Source of the DNA: Acetobacter indonesiensis
GTDB lineage: Bacteria; Pseudomonadota; Alphaproteobacteria; Acetobacterales; Acetobacteraceae
Reading direction: 5' to 3'
NCBI RefSeq assembly: GCF_000963945.1
Contig: NZ_BAMW01000057.1
Coordinates: 1 to 64,000 of the forward strand
DNA length: 64,000 nt
Below the pieces are notes generated by a model. That model did no database searches. It had not been told where the DNA came from and worked only from the letters and a program-made list of their open reading frames with translations. The first letter of the stretch is position 1; every line of letters starts with the position of its first letter. A program made the position numbers and the translations under genes. Below, piece after piece: positions 19,465 to 27,200 of the stretch.

Positions 19465-20130
19465 ATGCCTGAGGTTATGTTTGCCGGCCCTGACGGTCGC
19501 CTTGAAGGGCGTTACCATCACTCAAACGAGCCCAATGCGCCGCTTGCCCTCGTGCTGCACCCCCACCCGCTGCATGGCGGCACGATGAACAACCGTATTA
19601 CATATGCCATGTACCGGTCCTTTGAAAAAATGGGCTTTTCGGTCATGCGCTACAATTCGCGCGGCGTAGGACGTTCCCAGGGTCGGTATGACGGCGGTAT
19701 TGGCGAAATTTCTGACGCTGCCGCAGCCCTTGATTGGATGCAGATGGTCAACCCGAATGCCTCCGGCCTGTGGATTGCCGGTTATTCATTCGGTGCTTTT
19801 GTGGGCATGCAGCTTCTGATGCGCCGTCCTGAAATCACAGGCTGGATCAGCGTTGCACCACCTGCCACCTATTATGATTTTGGCTTTCTGGCTCCGTGTC
19901 CCTGCGGTGGTCTGATGATTGCTGGCGGCAAGGACGATATGGCCCCTGAACCCGCCATTCATAAACTGGTGGACAAGCTGAACACCCAGAAAGGCGTTAC
20001 TGTCGATTACCGCGTCTTTCCTGAAGCAGACCATATTTTTGCAAAACAGGCTGACAAGATTACAGCGGCCCTTGAAGACCATGTGACAACAGCCATGGCA
20101 CAGCGCAACATGCCACTGGCTGCTGACTGA
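19465..20130 (+). CDS. Alpha/beta hydrolase
   Basis: 221 residues. The catalytic triad is visible: Ser in the nucleophile elbow AGYSFGAFVG, Asp in GGKDDMAP and His in EADHIF. HPHPLHGGTMNN near the start and RYNSRGVGRSQG are typical of the small bacterial hydrolase family near YsgA/dienelactone hydrolase. The start is ATG 19465; an open frame upstream has no good ribosome-binding site. It is divergent from the cysteine desulfurase operon. The substrate is unknown; an esterase or thioesterase role is only a family-level guess. Confidence 0.9.
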   Translation: MPEVMFAGPDGRLEGRYHHSNEPNAPLALVLHPHPLHGGTMNNRITYAMYRSFEKMGFSVMRYNSRGVGRSQGRYDGGIGEISDAAAALDWMQMVNPNASGLWIAGYSFGAFVGMQLLMRRPEITGWISVAPPATYYDFGFLAPCPCGGLMIAGGKDDMAPEPAIHKLVDKLNTQKGVTVDYRVFPEADHIFAKQADKITAALEDHVTTAMAQRNMPLAAD

Positions 20131-20138
20131 CGTCCTTT

Positions 20139-20174
20139 TTTGTCGGGCGGCCTGAAAAATGGCTACCCGACAAA
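20139..20174. terminator. Hairpin between convergent genes
   Basis: TTTGTCGGG pairs with CCCGACAAA, with an inner GCC/GGC pair and a TGAAAAAT loop. It sits between the stops of the hydrolase (plus) and the methyltransferase (minus), where a bidirectional terminator is expected. Neither side is followed by a U-run, so activity as an intrinsic terminator is doubtful. Confidence 0.4.
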
Positions 20175-20184
20175 CGGTTGAACA

Positions 20185-20958
20185 TCAGCCTTTAGCGCGG
20201 CGTTTATTCGCCAGTTCGCGCACAACACCATGTAGAGTACGAAGCTCCTGCTCGGTCACTTCCCCACGGGTGAAGAAGTGCCGCAGGTTACGCACCATAC
20301 CTGGGCGTTTCTGTTCATTATGCAGAAAACCGCAGTCATCCAGTTCGCGCACCAGATGCCCCATAAAGTTTTCCAACTCCCCCTTGGTCGCGACGTGGGT
20401 TTCGTTGGTCATTAAGTCGCGTGGTGGGGTCTGATCTGCTGCCAGCCACCATTCGTACGCCATAATCATGACGGCCTGTGCCAGATTAAGTGACATAAAC
20501 GCTGGATTCAGTGGATAACGGATGAGCGCATCAGCCCGCGCCATATCTTCATTATCAAGACCGGCCCGTTCGGGGCCAAACATCAGGCCCACGCGCAGGC
20601 CACGATTGGTTGCCGCCCGCAACTCGGCAGCGCCACCACGCGCCGTCATAACCGGTTTAACGATATGACGAGGACGCGGGCATGTTGCAAAAACGTGGTG
20701 CAGATCCGCTACGGCATCATCGACCGTTTCATACACCGTGGCGGCATCCAGAATACGGTCCGCGCCAGAGGCTGCGCGCCATGCACGCTCCTGCGGCCAT
20801 CCGTCACGCGGGGCCACAAGACGCATGTGAAACAGGCCACCATTGGCCATGGCCCGCGCCGTAGTGCCCACGTTTTCAGCAAGCTGTGGGCGCACCAGAA
20901 TAACAACCGGGGTATTCCCGACCGGCACCAAAGGCGCGCCGCCGTCACGACCGGTCAT
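20185..20958 (-). CDS. RNA 2'-O-methyltransferase, TrmJ type (SPOUT)
   Basis: 257 residues. The SPOUT fold motifs match TrmJ: VVILVRPQLAENVGTTARAM at the N-terminus, VGLMFGPERAGLDNED and NPAFMSLNLAQAV for the knotted SAM site. TrmJ methylates the ribose of nucleotide 32 in several tRNAs; the family call is good, the exact target inferred. Its ATG overlaps the cysS stop (ATGA), so it is the second gene of a cysS-trmJ unit; both act on tRNA. Confidence 0.92.
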   Translation of the reverse strand: MTGRDGGAPLVPVGNTPVVILVRPQLAENVGTTARAMANGGLFHMRLVAPRDGWPQERAWRAASGADRILDAATVYETVDDAVADLHHVFATCPRPRHIVKPVMTARGGAAELRAATNRGLRVGLMFGPERAGLDNEDMARADALIRYPLNPAFMSLNLAQAVMIMAYEWWLAADQTPPRDLMTNETHVATKGELENFMGHLVRELDDCGFLHNEQKRPGMVRNLRHFFTRGEVTEQELRTLHGVVRELANKRRAKG

Positions 20959-22325
20959 GCGCGCCTCCAGCTTGTGCCATCCTTGTTATCTTCCAGCACA
21001 ATCCCCTGTGCCTGAAGCTGATCTCGCAGAGCATCAGCCTTGGCAAAGTCACGGGCTTTCTTCGCGGCCAAACGGTCTGCAATCAGAGCCTCAATGGCGG
21101 CATCCTCTTCTGACGCCTCCCCTTTGAACCATTTTTCCGGGTCTTCCTGCAAAAGGCCGAGCATGCCTGCCCCGGCTTTCAACGCCCCCGCCGCAGCACG
21201 ATCACCCGCCAGCGCCTGCCCTGCCAGAGCATGCAGTTCCGCAATGGCCATGGGAGTATTCAGATCATCTGCCAACGCTTTCATGACCCCTTCCGGCACG
21301 TCCGTGTCTGGCACGGGGCCAGCAGCCAGCGCCCGGTAAAAACGATCAAGCGTTTTGCGGGCTTCCTGCAAGCCAGCCAGCGTATAGTTCAGGGTTGAAC
21401 GGTAATGCGCACCCAGCAGAAGCAAACGTAACGCTTCAGCGGGGGCTTGGGCCAAAACATCGCGAATGGTCAGGAAGTTACCGAGAGATTTTGACATCTT
21501 CTCGCCTTCCACCAGCAGCATGGCATTATGCACCCAGTAATTGGCAAACTTGCCCTGTGGAAAGCAGCAAAGACTTTGTGCCCGTTCATTTTCATGATGA
21601 GGAAACAGAAGGTCTGACCCTCCACCATGAATATCAAAGCTCTCGCCCAGATAGCGGTGAGACATGGCGGAACATTCAATATGCCAGCCTGGTCGGCCAC
21701 GGCCCCAAGGACTGTCCCACCCCGGCTGGTCCGTGTCTGATGGCTTCCACAGCACAAAATCACCGGGGTCTTTTTTATAAGTGGCGACTTCCACCCGTGC
21801 GCCGGCCACCAGTTCTTCCGGATCCCTGCCAGACAACGCCCCATAAGACGGGAAAGAAGCTACTGAAAACAGGACATGGCCGTCAGCAGCGTAGGCATGG
21901 CCGTTTTCAATCAGGCGCGCGATCAGGTCCTGCATTTCAGCAATATTGTGTGTGGCGCGGGGTTCGATATCGGGGGGCAGCACGTTCATGGCTGCCAGAT
22001 CAGCATGAAACTCCTGCGTTGTGCGCTCGGTCAGGGTCGCGATATCTTCCCCATTGGCACGGGCGCGGGCGGTAATCTTGTCATCAACATCGGTAATGTT
22101 GCGCACAAAGGTTACGCGAGGAAACAGGTGGCGCAGCAGGCGCACCAGCACATCTGCCGTCAACATCGCACGCAGATTGCCAATATGGGCCAGATCGTAC
22201 ACGGTTGGCCCACAATAATAGACCTTCACATGCTCCGGATCGAGCGGTGTGAAAGGCACTGTTGCGCGGCGCTGGCTGTCGTGCAGAGAAAGATGGGGCA
22301 TATGTGCTGGCTCTGAATACGGCAT
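20955..22325 (-). CDS. cysS: Cysteinyl-tRNA synthetase
   Basis: Charges tRNA-Cys. 456 residues, class I synthetase. The HIGH signature reads AHIGN after the zinc-ligand Cys in YYCGPTVYD; other zinc ligands are in WHIECSAMS and the PHHENE segment. The KMSKS loop is EKMSKSLGNF. The C-terminal anticodon-binding helical domain is intact. Start ATG 22325 has AGG upstream; an ATG 8 codons later is possible. It is placed beside a tRNA methyltransferase and, 136 bp upstream, a tRNA gene of the opposite strand. Confidence 0.97.
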   Translation of the reverse strand: MPYSEPAHMPHLSLHDSQRRATVPFTPLDPEHVKVYYCGPTVYDLAHIGNLRAMLTADVLVRLLRHLFPRVTFVRNITDVDDKITARARANGEDIATLTERTTQEFHADLAAMNVLPPDIEPRATHNIAEMQDLIARLIENGHAYAADGHVLFSVASFPSYGALSGRDPEELVAGARVEVATYKKDPGDFVLWKPSDTDQPGWDSPWGRGRPGWHIECSAMSHRYLGESFDIHGGGSDLLFPHHENERAQSLCCFPQGKFANYWVHNAMLLVEGEKMSKSLGNFLTIRDVLAQAPAEALRLLLLGAHYRSTLNYTLAGLQEARKTLDRFYRALAAGPVPDTDVPEGVMKALADDLNTPMAIAELHALAGQALAGDRAAAGALKAGAGMLGLLQEDPEKWFKGEASEEDAAIEALIADRLAAKKARDFAKADALRDQLQAQGIVLEDNKDGTSWRRA

Positions 22326-22406
22326 GATGGCCTAGATGCGCCACCGTCTTGCGGGATGCAATATCATAACAGCCAAAAAAACTGTGGGATAAGCGAAATC
22401 CAGGCC

Positions 22407-22436
22407 TTGACGTGCGCCAAAAATTACCGTTTTAAT
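22407..22436 (+). promoter_or_regulatory. Predicted promoter of tRNA-Thr
   Basis: TTGACG (22407-22412) and TTTAAT (22431-22436) are separated by 18 nt and each match the sigma-70 consensus at five of six positions. Transcription would start around 22443, about 20 nt before the mature tRNA. Confidence 0.6.
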
Positions 22437-22461
22437 CCGAGCCCTGCACCAAGTGTGCTGT

Positions 22462-22536
22462 GCCCTTATAGCTCAGTGGTAGAGCAACCGCCTTGTAAGC
22501 GGTAGGTCTTCAGTTCAAATCTGAATGGGGGCACCA
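22462..22536 (+). tRNA. tRNA-Thr (anticodon TGT)
   Basis: 75 nt including an encoded CCA. The acceptor stem GCCCTTA pairs with TGGGGGC (two G-U), the D arm is GCTCAGTGGTAGAGC, the anticodon stem ACCGC/GCGGT holds loop CTTGTAA with anticodon TGT at 22494-22496, and the T arm is TTCAG-TTCAAAT-CTGAA. It reads ACA codons. Its 3' end is 13 bp from the stop of the AT-rich membrane-protein gene on the other strand. Confidence 0.97.
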
Positions 22537-22549
22537 TTCTTTTCCCTGC

Positions 22550-23815
22550 TTAATGTATTTGCGTTTTTGCGTTCAGCAGAAACCGATCACGCACATGCAG
22601 CATGATGTTTTGCAGCAGACAGCAGGCATAAATAACCAGCGTCATGTCCATAAGAAACAGGATACGGTTGCTGGAGACATACACCGTGGGAGAAAACCCC
22701 ATAAGCAGTGTAATCAAAACGCCCGCAAGCAGGGCAGTAAATGCAACGATGGAATCCTTGATTGATAAGGCGCACCACAAAAGCGAAGCGATGGTCGCCA
22801 ACATAATGAACAGTGCCATGTAGCTGTTCAGATAAACCCAGTTCAGATCTACCAGAAAGCGTTCAGCACGCAGGATGGTAAAAACACTTCCCAAATTGAC
22901 AAAGTGTGACACCACCAAAACAGCACTCAACACACAAAAGCCTGTTGCCAGAACATCCTGTAAGGTTCGGTTTCGCTTCAGTCCATTTAGGGTAATAACG
23001 GTTAAAACCAATGCCAAAAGCAGAATGAAGTTGTTCTGATTGCCCCACTCGTCATGAATGCGATCAAGAGCAAAAGACAGTTTCTGCCCCAAAGAGAATT
23101 GGGGAAACTCAGGAAACCAGTGTTCGATTTCAGCAAAATATCTGCGCTTGTTACCAGGGGCTATAAAAACAACACCAGAAATTACTCCTGCCACCAGAAA
23201 ATATAACCGGCAATAAACAGAATTAACCCGGTTTATAAACCAGTGTAACCCCGTACACAGCAGTAAAAACAGGGCTGACTGTTCAACAGAACACGCCACA
23301 GGAAGAGCCATTAAAGAAAAAAAGCGAACAATCGAGCTTGTCTCTTTTTGTCTTATGAAAACACTTACTGAAAAGAAAGCAAATGAGACGGGAAAAAGGT
23401 AAACATAGAACCCCGTCAGCCAGTAAACTGATTGTTCAAATGCTCCGTGTGGGACAAGCAGCATCAGCATTAAAACCAGAGGAATACCAAAACTGAAAGA
23501 GAGGCTCTTCCTAAGTGTCGCAGACCAGATGGCATAGGCTGCCAATACTGCACAGAATGGAATGAACCATTCCCAGAAATAGGGTCGGCCTATGGTTTCA
23601 ACCATGACCCCTTCAATAAAAAACCTTCCTGACCATATTAAGTAACGGTTTTTAAGGAACGAGAACAAACTAATCTGGTCAAGAGAATGCTTGAATAGTT
23701 CGTTGTCTATAAAAATCGTCTTATCAATCTGTGTATTCAACCAGACTGACCACAAAACAATAAATATTATAAAAAGGTTATATTTTATTATTTTATCTTT
23801 AAGAGTGGCAAACAT
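22550..23815 (-). CDS. Polytopic membrane protein, DUF6056-like
   Basis: 421 residues, mostly hydrophobic, with about ten predicted membrane segments. The loop HGAFEQSVYWLTGFYVYLFP and the later IAPGNKRRYF resemble the DUF6056 family, which looks like GT-C membrane glycosyltransferases; this is recalled resemblance, not a search. Codon use is visibly AT-richer than in neighbouring housekeeping genes, suggesting transfer. Its start (ATG 23815, AGGGTG upstream) lies 17 nt inside the preceding gene, so the two are translationally coupled. It may modify LPS or another surface glycan; function unknown. Confidence 0.8.
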   Translation of the reverse strand: MFATLKDKIIKYNLFIIFIVLWSVWLNTQIDKTIFIDNELFKHSLDQISLFSFLKNRYLIWSGRFFIEGVMVETIGRPYFWEWFIPFCAVLAAYAIWSATLRKSLSFSFGIPLVLMLMLLVPHGAFEQSVYWLTGFYVYLFPVSFAFFSVSVFIRQKETSSIVRFFSLMALPVACSVEQSALFLLLCTGLHWFINRVNSVYCRLYFLVAGVISGVVFIAPGNKRRYFAEIEHWFPEFPQFSLGQKLSFALDRIHDEWGNQNNFILLLALVLTVITLNGLKRNRTLQDVLATGFCVLSAVLVVSHFVNLGSVFTILRAERFLVDLNWVYLNSYMALFIMLATIASLLWCALSIKDSIVAFTALLAGVLITLLMGFSPTVYVSSNRILFLMDMTLVIYACCLLQNIMLHVRDRFLLNAKTQIH

Positions 23816-24272
23816 ACTGCACCCTGTTGAGAATATGGCCGGAAATAAGGTTCAGATGCAAAGCAGTATTTTGCCCTATGGCACCTTTGCGCCTGATAAG
23901 CCCGGTAAAACCGTATCTATTATAAATAGTCGTGCCATTAAGGTGGTATTTTTCGGCTATATCAGGTCTTTCATACAACCGGTAGGGAATGGAAAACTCC
24001 CCCTTCCCCTCACCTGCTGTCAGCACTAACCGGCTTTTATGGGCTGACCAGGATTCTGAAACCAGCCAGCCAGACACCAGAAAATCTTTCTTTCCTATCC
24101 GGCATTCTTCAATCTGGAAACGAAGGGTTGGGTCTGTTTCCAGAGTATATTCTGCACTTCTAAACGGTGTCGGCCCATTCCATGCGTAATACACTGCACA
24201 GATTAAAAGCAGGCAGGCAGGCACAGTCAGATACAGAAAATATTTCCTGAAAAAACCCACTAAATCAGTCAT
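23799..24272 (-). CDS. Membrane-anchored protein of unknown function
   Basis: 157 residues. One hydrophobic segment at about residues 12-30 (LYLTVPACLLLICAVYYAW) would anchor it, leaving a ~125-residue C-terminal domain, probably periplasmic, rich in Tyr and Arg, with FLVSGWLVSESW and YNRYGFTGLI. I do not recognise the fold; the alternating pattern suggests beta structure. It overlaps the polytopic membrane protein gene by 17 nt and shares its AT-rich composition, so the two probably act together. Confidence 0.75.
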   Translation of the reverse strand: MTDLVGFFRKYFLYLTVPACLLLICAVYYAWNGPTPFRSAEYTLETDPTLRFQIEECRIGKKDFLVSGWLVSESWSAHKSRLVLTAGEGKGEFSIPYRLYERPDIAEKYHLNGTTIYNRYGFTGLIRRKGAIGQNTALHLNLISGHILNRVQYVCHS

Positions 24273-24335
24273 GAGTTTGGCCTGTCACCCGCGCTATCCT
24301 TATTGTGCATTCAACAGGCAAAGAAAATCCGTGAT

Positions 24336-25685
24336 TTATGCGCCGGGTTGCCACCCATCCTGCGTCAGCGCGACCCCCGCCAGATACAGGCTGCCACAAA
24401 TCAGAACCCGAGCCGGTTTTGCAGCAGACTGAACTTTCAGGCTTTCAAGAGCCTGCACCAACGTTGGCCCGACATGGGCTTTACCGTCCGATGCAGCCAC
24501 AATAGCTTCTACCGGCAGGGCCAAATGCTGTTTTGGCTCCTGAATGGCCCAGATTGTGGTGGCATAGGGCAATACGGGGCTCAGAAACCCTGATGCATCC
24601 TTCGTCTGCTTCATGCCGACAAGCAGGTGCACAGGCCGGTCGGCCCAACTTTGGAGCGTGTTAGCCAAAGCATGCCCCGCACCAGGGTTATGGCCTCCAT
24701 CAAGCCAAAGCTCCCACCCATCTGGCAAATGGGCCGCCAATGCACCATGAAGGCGTTGCATACGCGCAGGCCAGGATACGCGGCTGATCCCCTGCCATGC
24801 GGCATCGGGCACAGCCAAACCTGCGGCCCGCAGTGCTTCAACTGCCAAACCGACATTTTCCGTTTGCCACTGCCCCGGAAGAGCAGACACAGGCAACTGT
24901 AACTTACCCTTGGAGTCGATAAAAATCAGGCCCGAAGGAGGTGTCTGCGGCGTTTCAGACGCAACCGGTTCTATCTGCCACTCATGCCCACGACGGAGCA
25001 GCGTGGCCCCAATCTTCTGGGCTTCAGCGTTCAGCACCTGCATGACGGCATCAGGCTGAGCGCCTGTAATCGCGGGAACCCCGGGTTTGAAAATACCGGC
25101 TTTTTCTGCCGCAATCGCCTGAAGCGTGTTGCCCAAAAATGCTTCATGATCCATTGATACCGAGGTCACGATGCAGGCTGCGGGGTGTTTGAGAACATTG
25201 GTGGCGTCACACCGGCCACCCAGCCCCACCTCAATAATCGCCAGTTCTGCCGGGTGACGGGCAAACAGCAGAAAGCCTGCTGCCGTCAGAACTTCAAAGA
25301 CGGTTATGGGCGCGCCTGCGTTTACGCGCTCAATTTCTTCAAGGGTGGCAACCAGTTCCGCTTCGCTCACCAGCTTCCCGGCAATACGGAATCGTTCCGT
25401 AACATCCACCAGATGCGGGGATGTCATGACATGCACACGCCAGCCAGCGGCCTCACCAATGGCGCGAAGCGTTGCGCAGGTGCTGCCTTTTCCGTTGGTG
25501 CCCGCCACATGAATAACAGGAGGCAACGCGTCTTCCGGGTGCCCCAGCTTTCCCAGAAGCGTTTCAAGCCGACCGAGCGAAAGATCGATTAAAGCCGGAT
25601 ATAAACGGTTCAGCCGTTCCAGCACTTCCCCCGTGCGGCCAGAGAACTCGGTTGTGGGAGGAGCACTGGGCACAGAAGAAGACAT
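24336..25685 (-). CDS. folC: Folylpolyglutamate / dihydrofolate synthase
   Basis: Adds glutamate to dihydropteroate and to folates. 449 residues, Mur-ligase fold. The P-loop is HVAGTNGKGSTCATL; MTSPHLVDVTERFRI, IEVGLGGRCDATNV and LDGGHNPGAG are the expected family motifs. It is the last gene of the accD-folC pair, starting 11 bp after the accD stop. Only a weak ribosome-binding site precedes ATG 25685, consistent with translational coupling. Confidence 0.96.
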   Translation of the reverse strand: MSSSVPSAPPTTEFSGRTGEVLERLNRLYPALIDLSLGRLETLLGKLGHPEDALPPVIHVAGTNGKGSTCATLRAIGEAAGWRVHVMTSPHLVDVTERFRIAGKLVSEAELVATLEEIERVNAGAPITVFEVLTAAGFLLFARHPAELAIIEVGLGGRCDATNVLKHPAACIVTSVSMDHEAFLGNTLQAIAAEKAGIFKPGVPAITGAQPDAVMQVLNAEAQKIGATLLRRGHEWQIEPVASETPQTPPSGLIFIDSKGKLQLPVSALPGQWQTENVGLAVEALRAAGLAVPDAAWQGISRVSWPARMQRLHGALAAHLPDGWELWLDGGHNPGAGHALANTLQSWADRPVHLLVGMKQTKDASGFLSPVLPYATTIWAIQEPKQHLALPVEAIVAASDGKAHVGPTLVQALESLKVQSAAKPARVLICGSLYLAGVALTQDGWQPGA

Positions 25686-25696
25686 GGGCAGAAAAC

Positions 25697-26605
25697 TCAG
25701 GCGGAGGGTTCGGCAGGGGCCGGTGCGGCGGGTGTGGAAACAATCCCTTCCGCGACTACAGGCGCGCGCGTCAGCATCCCGATCAGACGGCCGAGAGTGG
25801 CCCGCATATCCTTACGCACCACCACCATGTCCAGCATACCGTGATCGAGCAGGTATTCGGAACGCTGGAAGCCCTCCGGCAGTTTTTCGCGCACGGTATC
25901 CTGAATAACGCGAGGCCCCGCAAAGCCAATCAGCGCGTTTGGTTCAGCAATCTGAACGTCACCCAGCATGGCGAAAGATGCGGTTACGCCGCCGGTTGTT
26001 GGGTTGGTCAGCACAACAATGTAAGGAAGTCCGGCTTCCTTGAGCATTTGCACGCCAATAGTGGTGCGCGGCATCTGCATCAGGCTGATGGCACCTTCCT
26101 GCATACGGGCCCCGCCCGATGCCGTGAAAATAACTAGCGGGGCTTTTTGCAGCACAGCCAGACGGGCTGCCGCCACAAAACGCTCACCAAAGGCAGCTCC
26201 CATGGTGCCAGCCATGAATTCAAACGCCATAACGGCCACAACGGCCGGGTGGCCCCCAATCGTACCGTGTGCAACCACCAGAGACTCATCAACGTGGCTT
26301 TTGGCACGGGCGTCTTTCAGCCGGTCGGTGTATTTTTTCTGGTCACGGAAACCAAGGGGGTCAACCGGCGCAGAAGGCAGTTCAATACGGGTGAACTCCC
26401 CGTTATCAAACGTCCATTCAAGCCGTTCTGCCACAGGCGCCTTCATGTGGTGTCCACAATGTGGGCACACATTCTGGTTCTTGTGCAGTTCCTTGGTCAG
26501 AATCATCTGACTGCAGGACTCACAGTTGGTCCACAAATTATCCGGCACTTCACGGCGCAGAAGACCGCGAATTTTAGGACGGACATATTCGGTGATCCAG
26601 CTCAT
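25697..26605 (-). CDS. accD: Acetyl-CoA carboxylase carboxyltransferase beta subunit
   Basis: Transfers carboxyl from biotin to acetyl-CoA, giving malonyl-CoA for fatty acids, together with AccA. 302 residues. The N-terminal zinc ribbon is CESC ... CPHC at residues ~27-50; the crotonase-like core has FTASGGARMQEG and VVLTNPTTGGVTASFAMLGD. ATG 26605 (AAGG upstream) gives MSWITEYVRPK, the normal alphaproteobacterial start; a longer open frame of 28 codons is not used. The C-terminus is Ala/Pro-rich. Confidence 0.96.
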   Translation of the reverse strand: MSWITEYVRPKIRGLLRREVPDNLWTNCESCSQMILTKELHKNQNVCPHCGHHMKAPVAERLEWTFDNGEFTRIELPSAPVDPLGFRDQKKYTDRLKDARAKSHVDESLVVAHGTIGGHPAVVAVMAFEFMAGTMGAAFGERFVAAARLAVLQKAPLVIFTASGGARMQEGAISLMQMPRTTIGVQMLKEAGLPYIVVLTNPTTGGVTASFAMLGDVQIAEPNALIGFAGPRVIQDTVREKLPEGFQRSEYLLDHGMLDMVVVRKDMRATLGRLIGMLTRAPVVAEGIVSTPAAPAPAEPSA

Positions 26606-26757
26606 TTTGAACCTTGCAACTGCGAGACATAAAAACGGGCATGCCGCCCCAATGAGGGCTGCATTACGCTGCTTGCGCCGTCCTGCCAAGCATTATGCAC
26701 AGGGCACACACGCCCGCACAGCCGGACAGAACAGCCCAAAGCCGAGAAAATCAGGGG

Positions 26758-27084
26758 TTAAAGTGCGCCTTCAACCCAAGCCTTAAGCTGGCTTTTTGGC
26801 AGAGCGCCAACTTTTGTTTCAACCACTTTCCCATCACGCACAAGCATAAGTGTGGGGATGGACCGAACACCGTAGGACGTGGGGGTGCCCGGGTTTTCGT
26901 CAATGTTCACTTTGGCGACAGTGACCTTACCGGCAAATTCCTTGCCAATTTCTTCCAGCGCCGGGCCAATCATTTTGCACGGACCACACCACTCAGCCCA
27001 GAAATCGACCAGCACCAGACCGGAAGCCTTCAGTACATCAGCTTCAAAAGTGGAATCGCTGACAGCAAGCGTATGTTCACTCAT
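26758..27084 (-). CDS. trxA: Thioredoxin
   Basis: 108-residue cytoplasmic disulfide reductase. The active site is [13 protein letters not shown] at about residues 29-41, and the cis-Pro turn is in [14 protein letters not shown] lies 9 nt before ATG 27084. It lies 116 bp after addA on the same strand; addA-trxA is a recurrent alphaproteobacterial order, which supports the assignment as the main TrxA. Confidence 0.97.
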   Translation of the reverse strand: MSEHTLAVSDSTFEADVLKASGLVLVDFWAEWCGPCKMIGPALEEIGKEFAGKVTVAKVNIDENPGTPTSYGVRSIPTLMLVRDGKVVETKVGALPKSQLKAWVEGAL

Positions 27085-27200
27085 TAACCTGTTCCTTTTT
27101 CTGGGCGGGGCGTTTGAACGCCTGCCTCTCTAGCTGCCATAAACCGCATGTTGGAAAACGGTTCCGTTAGTCCCTACACTTAAGGCGGTCTGGCCTGTGG

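Noticed and set aside
19034-19472. Several overlapping open frames of 70-107 codons between the cysteine desulfurase and the hydrolase
   Set aside because: No ribosome-binding site, odd composition and overlap with strong stem-loops. Treated as non-coding.
22326-22461. T-box or other leader before cysS
   Set aside because: Only 136 bp upstream shared with the tRNA promoter; no T-box sequence or terminator seen.
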